Below, piece after piece: positions 46,701 through 60,800 of a stretch of DNA of 64,000 nt. The notes beneath the pieces are model-generated. The model was not told where the DNA came from. It ran no database searches and saw nothing but the letters and a program-made list of their open reading frames with translations. Origin of the DNA: Artocarpus heterophyllus (lineage: Eukaryota > Streptophyta > Magnoliopsida > Rosales > Moraceae). How positions within the stretch are numbered: position 1 is the first letter of the stretch; each line of letters starts with the position of its first letter. The position numbers were made by a program, and so were the translations under genes. The stretch spans positions 31,517,521 to 31,581,520 of the forward strand of contig CM046333.1 in assembly GCA_025403435.1 (NCBI GenBank). Direction: 5' to 3'.

Positions 46701-47210
46701 TAAACTATGTTTTCATAATAAAAAAATAAAACAAAAGAATCACGGGAAAGGAAAAAAGCCATATATGCTTTCTTTCAACCAAAATGAAACGTGATGTAAT
46801 GTCATTGTGCGCTCGCCTCTTTTATTACTTTGCGATCAATTTGTGTTGTGTCAAATTTTTAAAACTTTTAAAACTAAATATTAAAAATATTTATAGTAAA
46901 TAATAGTAAAAAAAATTTACTAATAAAAGTTTTTTTCCTCTTAGTAAATAAATAAATAAAAAATATTTTTATTAAGTAAATTTTTTATTTACTGTTAATT
47001 ACTATAAATATTTTTTAAAACTTGCAATTCACATCAATAAGTTTTAAAAAGTGACATCTACACATTTTCCAAAAGAAGAATTCTCGAAGACCCTAAAGCC
47101 AACTAAACCAAACAACCATGCAAGCGACCCATTTGGCCTTTAATTTGCTGGCTAATATTGCCTTCGACCTTTAATTTTTAATTTTTAATTTTTTATTTTA
47201 TTTACACAGG
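43772..47210. repeat. Host module copy 1, right part
   Basis: Non-coding DNA that continues copy 1 after the Copia insertion and aligns with about 49620-52860. It contains a region of repeated 'tagtcccaaac / ggtcccaaa' words (about 44030-44350), the internal word ATGTACTAATTGG at 44878 and two tandem 104-bp units (45723-45930) not present in copy 2. No protein gene is recognisable. Confidence 0.75.
45723..45930. repeat. Two tandem 104-bp units
   Basis: Both copies start GAGGCCTTAAAAACCAAG, at 45723 and 45827. Module copy 2 lacks the segment altogether near 51520, and the third module keeps a diverged single copy near 56925. Confidence 0.75.
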
Positions 47211-48149
47211 GCATAATTTGTATGTGTCGTACAACCAGCACAAGTCAAGGAGAAGAAAAACACACACAAAGAGAGAGAAAAGCCTATGATAAAGAACAAA
47301 CAAACCTAACAGCTATTTAGTTCTTCACATGCCTTTAATATATACATGACTTAATTCCCAAGTTGCAATATCCTCTATTCCCTTTTTTTTTTTTTTTGTC
47401 CTTTTTGAAGTGCAAAGTTCCTAGACGGATTATAATTTTTTTCATTCGTCTTTTTTAAGGGATTATTTTTTTATTTATTTATTTTTAAGTTAGAAGGTAT
47501 ATTTGTTTCATTCATTTATTGAACTCAATGGACTTAAATTTAGATTCAAATATCAAGAATTCTTTAGATACGTGTTTATTTCCCTTAAAATCTGAATCAT
47601 TTGAGTATCAATAATCTAAGTTTTTAGAGTTCTCATCCCCTAAACTTTTGATACTTAGATATCTTTGCTACAATAAAAACTGATATTCTCTCTCTTATAT
47701 TTATGGGAAAAAAGTCATAACTTCTTCATTTGATATACAATTGAGATGATTCTTTTTTCACTGTGTTCCTACTGAAGAGAGGAATAAATCAAGATCCATA
47801 TTGCATTTTTTAAGATCATTAATATTAAGATTTTATTAGATTTGTTAATAAATCAAAAATTATTTTCACTACCTCTCCAAACACAAATTTCAGTTTTATT
47901 CCAAAAACTTTAAAGCATATCCAAACCTTAATTCAAATAACAATTCAAATCAATAACTCAAATCCTAATTTAAATCACACTAACTCAAATCAAATCACTA
48001 ATTCAAATTTATTTACAAAATGGACTCATACTTATGCTTATCTAAAAAAATATATTATCTAAGCTACTAATGCATTTTCGTAAAGATGAAATCAATATCA
48101 TCTTTTATTTCCTATCATGTTTTAGTCACGTTGTATCTATGATGGATGA
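47211..48149. other. Spacer between the module copies, no gene seen
   Basis: AT-rich, with T runs (47383-47398) and repeated 'aattcaaatcaa' words near 47930-48010. It has no obvious counterpart after copy 2. Confidence 0.5.
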
Positions 48150-51100
48150 GGACTAATATTATGTGTCATGTACCAATTGGACCACGACGTCGACACCATA
48201 GATGACTTCACACTGATTTATCGTTTATACATTAATTGAGGCAATGTCTGTTAGTACGAGAGCCAATTACCTAAAATTTCTACTTTAGACATCTTAAGTC
48301 TAGAAATGTCTACGTTCACACAATATTACATATATATTGGGGACCACGACTCTTGCTCCTTGACTCCTCACTATTCAGTGTTGGAATTTGTGAAATTGCC
48401 AATTCTAGCTTGAAGTCAGTTTTAATAGTGATGGCTAATAGTGAAAAAAACGTGGAGTCTTTGCAATGGAAACTAAATTTATTTAACTTCATGAAATCAC
48501 GGTCTAAGTTTAATTATGTACCTTTTTCATTTTTTCTATTTGACGACATTAATTAATTTAACCCCTGATTATTCTGCAAGATGATAATTGCAACTAAAAT
48601 AAGCATTCAAACCAAAATTGATCCGTTCTTTATGTCAATTCCCTTTTAGATTAATACTTTCTAGAATTCTTGATATTTACATGGAAAAAAAGCAAAAACT
48701 TCAAACTCCAAGGTAATTATTTGTGCCAAATAAAATAAGAAAGAAATTAAGAGTCTAATCTCCCGACATAGGTTGTTAGTTTGATTTTTTTTTTTTTTTT
48801 GGTGCTGAACAATCTCAAACTATAGTTGCTGACGAATAGTATGGAACATTCAGACAACAATATTCCAACAACTGCTGTTAAGGTGAAATTTCATAACACG
48901 TGCCTTAAAGTCACGAGCCTTAAAGCCAATTGTACACAAAACTCTACAATAGCATACAAAAATGGAGGCTATTACTTTGCTCAAATTATTTTTTTTTTCC
49001 ATTATTTCACAACAAATAGAGAGAGTACACTAATCATGCTATATCTTTCTCTGATTAGAGTCTTGCAGTTCTTGATTCATCTAAAAACAAACTCCAAAAG
49101 CATTTTTTTTTTTTAATTTTGCAATAACTTGGAATTTGGAATTTTGTTTTGTTTTTGTTTTTTTTTGTTTTTAATGGAAAGTAGGTTAAATTGAAGCTAA
49201 GGAAGAGGAGTTTTAAAATCATCGTAAAGGGAAAGAAAGGGTTCGATTTGACTAGAAATTTAAACAAAGTGCGACGGATTTGGTGGAGAGGCTTTTTCTC
49301 TAGTTTGTGGATTTATTTTGAACAGAATGCAACCCCAAACCATATAAGAGATGAATAAGATATATTAGCAGTATTATTCATATGAGAGATATTTTTCTTT
49401 TTATACCCCTTCTTTCAAAGTAATTCAAAAACTACTTTATGTTTTTTCATCTTATTGAATGTATACTTTTAAATTAAATCTAATATAAAAATTTATATCT
49501 TTTTCTGACTAATCTTCAATTTTAACTCAAGAAAATACCTAAAACACCCTAAAAAATAAGATAATTTAAAAAGTTAAAAAAACTTTAACAAGGTTTTTGA
49601 CTTCAAACATGTGTAGAATACCTTAAAAATGAATGTTTTGTAAGTTTTTGTTTTGTTTTCTGCTTATTTTTTTGAAAGTTTTATTTTTTTCTCTTTTAGA
49701 TAAGGATATTTTGGTTACTTTAAAGGTCAAAAGAACTTATTGACTGAGGTACGTTATAGATTTATATATTAAATATAATCTAAAATGAGATCAAAAACTA
49801 AAGGTTTATTGTGTAAATAAACCTAAAATACATGTATAAATATATGCCCTTTATTTAATTATTGTTCTAATAGTCCCAAATCTTTCATGAAAGTGAACAT
49901 TTATCCCCAACCTTATATTTTTAATTTATTAGTCCCCAACCTTTGATCTTAGTTGCTGAGAGACCAATTTAACGGTTAAATATTTAATTTTAGAGGAGAA
50001 AAGGTGACAAACTAGTCCCAAAGTTATCAAAAAGGTGACAATTTGGTCCTCAAAATTATCAAAAAGGTGACAAACTGGTCCCAAAATTAACGGTTTAATC
50101 GTTGAATTAGTCCTTTAGCAATTGAAATGAAGGGTTAAGGACTAATAAATTAAAAATAAATGATTGGGGACCAAAATCATATTTTTGTGAAAAGTTAAAG
50201 ACTAACATAGTAATTTATCCTTAGTTATAAGTCATTATCTCATCATTTTAGGTTGAAGAGTTCTTTTAAAGTTGATGGACGTGTAACCTTGTAGATAATT
50301 CTACTTTTCATATTTCTCGTATGTATACTTCTATTTTGACATTACAAATAATATATCATCATATTTTAGTACTTTTGTTGTGCCCTGAGTAGATAACCAA
50401 TTTTATTAGTCAGTGAAAAAGAAAAATAAAAGTTATAGTTTTTTAATAAGTATTTAAAATCATATTTTTAAAAGAGTTTTTATGGGTTAAAATAATTTTA
50501 ATTTTTTTTAAAATTTTCAAAAATATTGTATATAAGCTTATAGTCTATCGTCAATTTTCTAGTACAAGTTTTAAAGTCCATTTTAAAAGTTTTTTTTTAA
50601 GAATCCACATTTTTATGGCTTGTTAGGAAGCACTTATGGATAGCAAAAAAACTCCTGATAGATCATTTAAACACTTTTAAAAACAATTTTTGGAGTTAAA
50701 AAATCAAAAATAGCTTTTTAATAAACCCTACCAAACAAGCCCCATGTCTAATGTACTTATTGGACCACTACGTTGACATCTAATGATGGCATCATGCCTA
50801 ATTTGTCGTTTATCTATTGTTGTGCCAATGTCTTATATATTATTCTGCCAATGTCTATTACTACGGCCCAAGTACTAGAAGAGGTCCTCTGTAAAAGCAA
50901 ATTACTAGAAGCTATGCTGATAAAGACATTTTTACGATTTGAGTTTAAAATAGTGTCAAAAATGTGATCCTCATCTCAATCTCTAACCTACTACTACTAG
51001 CCTTTCAAAAGAATACTGACTACATAATGGTAGGCACATGGCATATATATGTTGAAAGAATATTATAGTGTTCTATGAATGAGAAAGAAGATTATAATAA

Positions 51101-52860
51101 TTCTATGCTACTGTATGATAAAACACATTTTTATATAGTTTTGTTTTAAACTATAACATCTGTATAAAATTTAATTAGCTTTAAGTATACTTTCACTCGA
51201 TATATTTTGATCAAATTTAATGTTTCAAAACATGTAACATTAGTAAGAATATTCAATCACATAAAGCTCTAAAAATTATAGTAAAAGAATCTAGGTTTTA
51301 TAATAAGTAGAGCTGTTCATAATAATTTCAACGATTTCCAAGTAATCAGAAAAAGTTTCTTCTTAAATTGTGAAACTAAATGGGCCAAGTATATGAAAGT
51401 CATTAGTTGAATCAACTACTCAAATTGTGAGCATGTGGTTGATGATGACAGGACTCATGAACTTAATTAGTACAACCTTTAATACTGTACATTTTTTATT
51501 ATATATTGTACATTTAAGTTTCTTAATATTGCTTTGTTGTTGCTTTGATCAACATGTACAATTAGAAATAGAAAAAGTCCCTTTAGTAAAAGAAGAAAAA
51601 TGAAAAAAAGTATAATATATTTCTACACTCTTAAGCACAACAATCATTATCCCAAAAGTAGCAAAATTGAATTAAAATGTTTTTATGTTTTTCTAACTGA
51701 TTTGTTTTAATTAATATTTAGAGTCTGTTTGAGATTGTTTTCAGATGTTATTTTTAGCATTTTATACAACCACCCATATAAGGTCAAAGTACAAATAAAA
51801 ATGAAAAACAAGTCTTATGAATGCACTTGGAAAGGAAATATTGAATGCACTTGGAAAGGAAATATTTATTGAGAAATTATATTATTTATGAAGGTTATGT
51901 TGAATAAATAATATTAAGGATTAATATTTTAGATAATTATAATGAGTTTTGCTTAGTTTGAAAATATATTGTACACAAATTTTCAATGGACATAAATTAG
52001 TAAAAAAATTAAATGCAACGAAATTAAAGTTATATAATATATTAGGGGGAACAACAAAATAATAAAAAGGAAAAAAAAAGACATGATGTCTATCGGCATC
52101 TAGTGTGAAAGAAAAAAAAAAAAAAGAAAGACAGGCATATGATTGACGAAAATAATTAAAAGGAAAATATTAATAGGCCATTTGTTAAAAAAAGATTAAT
52201 CGGCCATTTGGAAATGTAGTTCATACAATAAAATTGTAGTCTAATACTAACTTTGTTACAATATTTTTTTCTAAAAAAATTTAAATTTTAAATCAATACT
52301 AATTTAAACTTTAAGTTTGGACTATGTTTTCAAATGAAATGAAAAAAAGTAAAATAAAAGAATCACGAGAAAGGAAGAAAGCTGTGTATGCCTCTCTTTC
52401 AACCAAAATGAAACGTGGGATATATATTGTCATGGTGCACTTGCCCCTTTTATTATTTTGTTACCAATTTGTGTTGTGTCAGATTTTTAAAACTTCTTGA
52501 GCTAAGAATTAGGTTTTGAAAATATTTATAGTAAATAGCAGTAAAAAATTTACCAATAAAAGTTTTTTTTTTTACTTATAATAAGTAGATAAGTAAAAAA
52601 TATTTTTATTAAGTAGATTTTCTATTTACTGTTGATTACTATAAATAATTTTAAAACTTATAATTTACTTTAATAATTTTTAAAAAGTGATATTTTATAT
52701 CATTTCCAAAAAAGAATTCTTGAAGACCCTAAAGCTGACTCAACCAAACAACCATGCAAGCGACCCATTTGGCCTTTAATGTGCGCTAATATTCCCTTTG
52801 ACCTTTAATTTTTTTTATTTTTTATTTTTTATTTTATTTACTCAGTGTAAAATTTTTTTA
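48150..52860. repeat. Host module copy 2 (uninterrupted)
   Basis: It aligns by eye with copy 1 over about 4.7 kb: 48150-49611 with 29281-30689, and 49612-52860 with 43767-about 47210. It shows the empty site of the Copia element at 49612-49630. It lacks the 104-bp tandem and has its own 24-bp tandem (51819-51866). The word ATGTACCAATTGGACCAC occurs at 48168 and, changed, at 50751. No protein gene is recognisable. Confidence 0.78.
51819..51866. repeat. 24-bp tandem duplication in module copy 2
   Basis: The unit GAATGCACTTGGAAAGGAAA plus TATT occurs twice in a row; copy 1 has one related unit near 46219. Confidence 0.7.
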
Positions 52861-55639
52861 GTCATATATCCATGAGTCATTACTCATTGTAGGAGGAATA
52901 TTTTTGTATTCAAACTTGTGTTCTGATTACGAAAATCCCTAAAGGAGTCAAGACTTGTTTTACAAATATTTTTTAATCCCCAAAGGAGTAAATATTATGT
53001 CTCAAACAAGCGTCCCTTTACAAAATATTTTTTAATTTATTTGTTTAGAATTGATAAAATTTAAAAAGAAATCAATTAAGAGATACTAATTGTAAGCATT
53101 GATCTATATAGTGTATTAATCTGTATGCAACGTATATGCATCTAGATCAAAACTACAGATTTTCTTTCGTTAATTTCGCGTATCCAACTCAAAACAATAA
53201 GCACATGTCGTCTATATAGCTATAGATACAGTCTATAGCAAAATTTCACACCTTGACTTAAAATTTAGCAAAGATTTTAAAATATTATAAAAGGAAATTA
53301 CTATATATCTATAAAGTACGTCGAAACAAATTACGCATTTAGTTTTTGAACTTTTTTTAACTGAACTATTATCATGCATATAATATTAATTTGTTTATTT
53401 TTATTCGATATTCAACATATGTTATAAAAACGCTTTGATATTAATTTTTAACTTAAAAAATAAGTAGAAATTGGTTATAGCTACTCAAGTTCGCGTCTTT
53501 ATATTTAGAAATGCAACTATTGATACATATGTACAAGTTCAGCTCAAATTATGAATTGATTAACATATTTTTACATATATTCATAATGAAAAAAAATGAA
53601 AAAAAAGCTATTGTGTTTAAATATTATTATCGTACTAACTGCTAATCCTGAACAAATATTTATAAAAATAAAATGTAAAATAAATAAAACTTCCAGTACT
53701 CATGGGAAAGGGCCCAAAGCACTACTACAGAAGAAAATGGAATTCTACTCACCACTCTTTGTATTCTAACATTCCTATTATTACTAATTTTAATTTTTTA
53801 AAAAAGAGAGAAATTAGGATTGCCGGCCTTTTTAATGGCCTTTTTAGAATGGCTATAATTTTTTTTTAAGTTAGGTAAATGGTCATAATTTAAATTTATC
53901 ATTGATAAACTATTATTTTTTTAATTTAAAAAAAATTATAGTAATTTATTTTAAAAGTACATTTAAAAAAACCATTTACCTCTATATCTCAAAAACAAAT
54001 AGAAAAATCATATTTATCTTTATGAGATTAAAACTTTACTACTAACAAAACTATACGTCTCAGTTTAATGTCTAATATGCTTTTTATATTGGGCCTTGTT
54101 ATTTTATTAACAGTGGCTTATAGATTGCATAGGATTGCTCGAACAAATATATCACCAATACTGCAATCACGTTTTAATCATTACGTAATAGCTTGTAGAT
54201 AAGCATTAGCGGGCTTATGACGTGTAACCAACAAGTTCGACCACTGCCTTTGACTCATGGCACATTACTCTGCATTCAGTCTTGATTTGTCCTTTGTATA
54301 GAAAGACGTTGGCAACGTAACTAAATAAAGAGACAGTTAACACGTTTATCATCTGATAGTCTATACCATATTGATACAATTATAAATTTCGGTGGTTTAT
54401 TCCATAATGATTGAAAAATGTGATGGCTAAATTAACTAACGAGTGGAAGAAGATTTTTTTTATTTTTTATTTTTTTTCAATTATCCGGACACTCCAATCT
54501 GATCATCATTGGATTAAGCACGTACTCTTGCCCTTTTTTTTTTTAGCAGACGAACTCTTGCTCATTGAATAGTAATTTATAAGTAAAATTTTAAAATATA
54601 TGACGCACATGATTTACTCCCACAAACGAGCGTCAAATTTTCTTTTCGGTTTTCAATTTATAATTTTGTGTGAAAGAGGACATGAGGATAAGGTTATGAG
54701 TAAAATTGATTAGCGAAATTCTGTATGCTAAAAAATAAACTTTTTAAACGTGTATGGTGAGTTGGGAACCATCTCTAGATTAACTGAGCGTAATTGTTAA
54801 GGTAAAATTCTGTTACCTCTGCCTCTAAATAATGAAGTTTTTGTCAAAGTTGTCATGGTCCAGCCTTTTTTTTTCTTTTTTACATATTGTAGTTTTAATT
54901 TTAATATAGTAAGTATGTGTATAAATTAGGCTTAACCTCTTTAAATTATTAGTTTTCTACGTATTAGTATAATCTTGATTAAAAAAAAAAATTAGGCCCC
55001 TATCAATAAATAATGCCTCCGTCATTGCACAAAACCCTAAAAGAGCATAAAAACGTCGAATTCTTTTCCATTCGCTCACAACCAGGGGCATCTCGGTTGA
55101 TCAGCCCTTGTACTTCTTGACACCTAAAAAGAAAAAAAGAAAAACAACTCCAAAGGATGTTCATCAGCCCTAAGCGGGGTTACTAGTAATAGGTGGAAGT
55201 TAGTCGCGAAATAATTCAAGAAGTTTAATTTAAAGCAATCAAGCAAAATTCAAATAAATAGGAAACAAGTAAAAGAAATAAAATATTATTCGCGAGTCTT
55301 AAATATCAAACAGTTAAAACAAAAAAAAAAAAAAAAATTTCTACCTACCAAAATTTATAAAACACGTGGTAAGCCAAATGGAGTGTAAATAAGCGTTAGT
55401 TTGGTCATCTAACGACTTTAAAAGAATTATTGCACACGCCTTATCAACAAAAACACAAACCAAAGAGGAAATTTTAAAATTTTTTATAAATTTTGAAAAC
55501 ACTTAGTATTAAATCCAAAACACAAAAAATAGTGGGAAAGTCGTAAAAAATTGTTTTTTTTTTAATATACTTTCTAACGTCTAAAAACAAAAACTACCCA
55601 GAATGGCAGGTTGCCTACAATTTCTGCTAGAAAATACAA
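52861..55639. other. AT-rich intergenic DNA, no gene seen
   Basis: No coding frame, RNA gene or element boundary is recognised. It contains poly-A and poly-T runs (54460-54545, 55319-55338) that could be tails of old insertions. Confidence 0.5.
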
Positions 55640-57070
55640 GTGTGTTTTCTGAATTTTAAAACTTGGAATTTCACGGGTTGATTCTTTTTTGGAAGATAGT
55701 TTAAATTGAAGTTAATGATTGGAAGGAGTTTTGTAATATCAAAAAGGAAAGGGCAGGTTCACATATTTGACCGACAATTTAACGAAAGGTGACAGATTTT
55801 GTGGATGAGATTTTTTTCTGCTCGTGGGATTATTTTGAACAAAATCAGACCCTAAACCCTAAAAGTGATAAATAATACATATTAGTAATAGCATTCATAT
55901 AAATCATTATCTCATCATTCTAGCTTCAAGAATTTTCCAAAAATATTGGACATATGCACCTATCATCAAATATATTGTAGATATTTCATGTGTATCGTAT
56001 GTATTCTTCTTTTAATGTTACATATCGTATAATCAAGTTTTAGTCCTCTTGTACCTCTGGTAGATGAGCACTATTATTATGAGTAATGTACAAATTAGAC
56101 CATTACCCTTGACACCTTAAGAAATGGCTTCACTCCTGATTTGTCATTTATACATTAATTGTGATAATTCTTTGATCAAAAGCAAATTGCTAGAAGAGTT
56201 TAAAAATGAATAAATAAACTATAGATTTAAAGCATATTCCAAAATCTTGCTAGTATAGGAAATTTGATGGCCTCATCGCAATTTCTACTCTCTACTAATA
56301 CTAGTCTTACAAAAGACTATTGAATATATTGTGATAGGCATATCGAATATATTCTAAAATAATTTAATAGTATTTTATCATAAAGAAAGGAAATTATGAA
56401 AATTCTACGCTACAGCATTATAATATACACTATCAATATGGTTTTATTTTAAATTACAACGTCTCTATAAGATTCCATTAGATTACATGCTCTTCCATTT
56501 CATATGACTTTGATCAAATATATTGTTTAGATACATGAACCATTAATATGGATATTCTATCTCAAAAAGCTCAAGAAAGTTATGTAAAATTCGTCTTTAG
56601 AACTTTTGATGGCAACCTCAGCAATCCCTTGCTTAAGCCAAAACGAAACACCCTTTGTTTCACGGGTTTAAATCACAATTCAAACCTTTTCCTTATAATT
56701 TTTCTCACAAAAATTTAAATTTTTGTCACAAAAATTATGGTTTTTATTCAAGCTTTCTGTTCAAATTTAAGCACTAAATAGATCAGAATTGAAAGTCATC
56801 AATGGCGTCAACTACTCAGTCGTGAGTCTTGATGACATATTCATGAACTCAATTACAATTTTGTAATGATAGATATTTTCGTTGTATATTGTACACTTGA
56901 TTTGCTTTAAATTTAAGAGTCATTTAGGTGTCCCTTCGGTCATTTGCTTTAATTTGAACAACAAAGATTAACAGCGTGTAGTGTGTACGATGATATGTTC
57001 TTTTGTTGTTGCTTTAATCAACATTAGTACATTTAAAAAGAGAAGCAGACTACCCTTTTGCAAAGTTTAA
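55640..57070. repeat. Diverged third module copy
   Basis: Short collinear matches to copies 1 and 2: GGTGACAGATTTTGTGGA near 55788 with the GTGCGACGG...GTGGA region of copies 1 and 2, ATGTACAAATTAGACC at 56086, and TTGTTGTTGCTTTAATCAAC near 57003. It is much shorter than the other copies, so it carries internal deletions. No gene is seen. Confidence 0.55.
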
Positions 57071-57469
57071 AATGTTTGTTTTAATAAAAAATGACCTCCA
57101 AGATTCATTCTTTTCCTTTTCTCCATGAATAGTTACTTCCCAAAGGATGCTCTTGTAACCGTTTATGTTTTAAGGGTTTCAAAAAAAATTGAAACCAATT
57201 TATTTGTTGTAACAGTTTTATATACATCGTCTTATATTCATGTCCCATTAAACCACAATTAACTTCTCCTAATAACTGATTTCTGGATGCTATATATAAG
57301 TCCTTGATGGGAGGACTTAGATATAAGCAGAAAACAAATTTTTCATGTTAATGTGTTGAACAAAAGTTTTGGTCCCTATCACAAACACTCAAATTTACAT
57401 AAACCATCGTATTAAGCGTTAGTGTGATAGAAGCATCCAAATAAGAGCAGCAGCAAGGAAGGCAGCAGC

Positions 57470-57690
57470 TAGAGCTTTGGGCTACATATAGAGGACAATT
57501 GCAATGGTAGGAGGTATGTCGTTTCTATGCTTCTGCTTATGTTCTTGATATGCATATTATTTTTAGCATATTAGGATCATATTATTGCTTATATTTGGTA
57601 AAAGAACTGGTTTCAGCCACTGCCTTGCATGAAGAAATTTGGAAAAAATACACTATGTTTGAAAAAGTTTCTTTGAAAATTTTTAAGTTT
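57470..57690 (+). other. Possible remnant of a small split exon
   Basis: An ATG at about 57505 (ATGGTAGGAG) is followed by a GTATG donor-like site. About 100 bp later a TTTCAG acceptor-like site (near 57615) leads to a frame that continues as ATALHEEIWKKYTMF and stops soon after. The 5' side is purine-rich with AGCAGCAGC words, like an untranslated leader. I do not recognise the peptide. This could be the first exon of a gene truncated by later insertion, or chance. Confidence 0.2.
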
Positions 57691-57896
57691 TTGGGTTTTT
57701 GAATTTAGCATTTTTTAATTGAAACTAAGAATAGAAATCATAAAGATACTCGATTTCTAAGATTTCTACAATTTGAAACGTCAAAAATGGTGTCCAAATT
57801 GTCAAAAATGAGCCGGGTCTTCGACCAGGTCAAATTCGAGTCAGCTGAGTCAAACTGACCCAGTTTAAAGGTTGTGCAACACCTGTCAATTTTTAT

Positions 57897-60800
57897 GTAA
57901 CGAATTACGTTAAATAAGTAGCGACGTTACGTATTTTCTCTTATGATATATGATATAATATCACTGACTATTTTATTTTAAGTATGATGATAGGTGACAG
58001 ACACGTGGGATTGGTGTGCTCAAGGTATTCATGTCATTTATGTTGTATGCTTGATAATTATTTTGTAATAGATTAATGTTTTGTTATATTTTAGTGTATG
58101 CGGCATTTCGGCAGGCCGATCCTTCAAGTTCGGTAAGCCGAATTATCCCTCACGGAACGGCAGGCTTATGGATTTCATCGACAGGCCGGACCTCACGACT
58201 TCGGTAGGCCAAAGAAAGCAGACGAGTAACCAGTAGGTAATTACCAAAATTGTGGCATTGATGATTGGATATAATTGGATGATTAATTCTAATTGATTAG
58301 CATATTTTTGGCCTTTGTCCTAAATTTAGGTAATAAAATGATTGACTTTTGTGGATGATTGGATAATTGATGAGGGTTTCCTATTTTGAAAGTTAAAATA
58401 TGGTAAGTAGAGCTAAATCAATTTGACTTTCCCGTATTTTCTCCATTCCCATGCGAATTTACGTTGATTTTGTCAGAAAATTCTAATAATTATAGAGAAG
58501 AAGAGTTTTCTTTTTTTTTTTTTTTACGCTATTTTCATTTTCACGTGAACTATCTCTATCACTCTTTTTTTTTCTCTCTCCAAAAAAAATTCTCTCGATT
58601 CTTTTCTCTCTTTTCTTCACGTTTTTTCCCTTCTCTCCCTCATCTTTCTTGCAAATAATTGAAGGAGATATTGAGTTTTGTTGGGCGAATTCAAAGAAAA
58701 GTTGAGAAGAATATTTTTGAGGTAAGAATTCATTCCTAAAAATTTGGTTTCTTTTAAGTTTCGACCCTCATAACTTTGTCTACAAATTTCCATTTGCAAT
58801 GAAATTTTAGTATGATGTTCATGTATATGTTATGTTATGTTCCTCAAAATTTCACGTTATTTGGATATTTTTATGCTGGGATATGAACTTCTTTTTCTCT
58901 CTACCACTCATAGTTGAAATGTTGCTGATCGGTAAAATTATATAGAAACGTGGTCTTTGTTCTAGGGGCAAATGAATGTTATTTTGCATGAAATTTGGCA
59001 AATATATTCATGTATATGTTAAGCATTGAACTAGAAAGTCTTACGGTGAAATAATGAATATTTTATGTGTTATTGAATTTTCTTTGAACTAGGTTCTTAT
59101 GGCTGTAAACTTGTAAATTTTAGACTTCTTAGTTCTATGATGTTTTATTATGTCTAAATGAATTTGTTTGGCAACGAACATTTTCTTGGTATTGTATTTA
59201 TGTGTATATAAAGTGTCATAAAAATTTTGGAGTCAAAGTAATTTTATGTTATTTGTTTGAAAATATTTACCAAAGGATGCTCACTGCCAAATATGTTTGA
59301 AGTTATTTTTGTCTCTGACTTCTAGTACATGTTTTGGATTGTATTGAATTTATTTAAAGGTAATTTTTGAATATGTTATAGTTTTAGGTGTCTCCCACAT
59401 TCAAAAATTTTATGGGATTATTTTGTGAAGTAGATAATTTATTTTAGGAGTGTTAATTGGGGCTGCTCACTGTTTTATTTATGCTGGCAGATTTATGTTG
59501 TGATATGTGTGACTCGTTTTGGTCATCAAATGAAATTTTTTATGACCAATGAAAAATCATAATAATATTTTTATGTGTTAGCTTTGTTCCTCTAGAGTCT
59601 TATGCTTTAATTGTGTATGAATTATGAGTTATTGAATTATGAATGCATAAGGTCAGGCAGGTAATAGTATTGCAGTTTTTGCATGAATACTTATAAATTG
59701 GTAAAACACATTAGTGTTCATGTATTTCTTGAAATGAAGGTGTGAATAATGTATTATAGTATTGGATGATTCCTTGAAAATAGATCAATGTTAATTTTAT
59801 TTTAAGTAAATGTATGACATGAACACAGTAAGGAGTGAGCATATCAAAACCGCGGCGACGTCATCTTCAATTAAGGTTTAGTAAGCTAAAGATATAAGTA
59901 CATTCTCACCTGCAACATGATGTGGTTTGTATAAGGTTTGAAGTTTATGTTCATGATGATTCTATGACGGATTTATTTAATGTATTATTATGAAAGTTTA
60001 ATGTACAAAAAGTTATGCATGCTTTGATTATAACATATTCAAAGGTATAAAAGTATATATATGTATGTATATATGTATCACCTAAATAAGTGTTGCACAC
60101 ATATGTTTATGTTATGATGTCATATTTGGTTTGAGATTAGCTATCCCTCTCCTTTCATGATGGCACGCCTACAATAATGATAATGGTGTAACACTTAGGG
60201 CCCTAAAGATAATATGAACAAAGTTTTAATATGGTTAATGTTAACGAAAGATATGTTCTATATGTAACTATGCCTAGTGCACTATTATGATGATGTTGAT
60301 TATAGAAATGATGTTACATAAAGATGTTTATTAAATGTTTTATGTTGTGAGATAGAAAAATATACTTACTAAGTTTTTGGCTTACTTAGTTATACATCAT
60401 GTTGTAGATAAAGGTAAGAGGATTATGGAATAGGTGGAGGGCGAGAGTAGGCGTGTAAGCTTGAAAGGATGGATTGAAAACGGAAGAAGGCCAAGGAAGA
60501 AATTCAAAGTTATAAACTATGTTTTATTATCTGAGTATATTTATTTAAAGAGTTTTAAAGATTTGAACTATGTTTCTATAACTTTATATGATTATTATCT
60601 ATCCTTCTGCACTTTGAAATATTGAAATTTGATTTAAAATTTAATTTTGATTTTATTAGCATTTGGCCTATCAATCATTATTGGTCGGTTTGCCAGTGTC
60701 AGTATTGGCCTACCGATTACCCTATATCAGTCTACCAATCTTAGTGATTTTAAAACCCTATTTTGCAGAGCCTCGGACAGCCTACTAGTGGTTAAGTTTG

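Noticed and set aside
55845..55862. Two CCCTAAA words resembling the plant telomere repeat.
   Set aside because: Only two copies, at a position where module copies have ordinary sequence; chance similarity.
58464..58799. Short frames in T/C-rich sequence near 58.5 kb.
   Set aside because: Low-complexity translation with no conserved motif.
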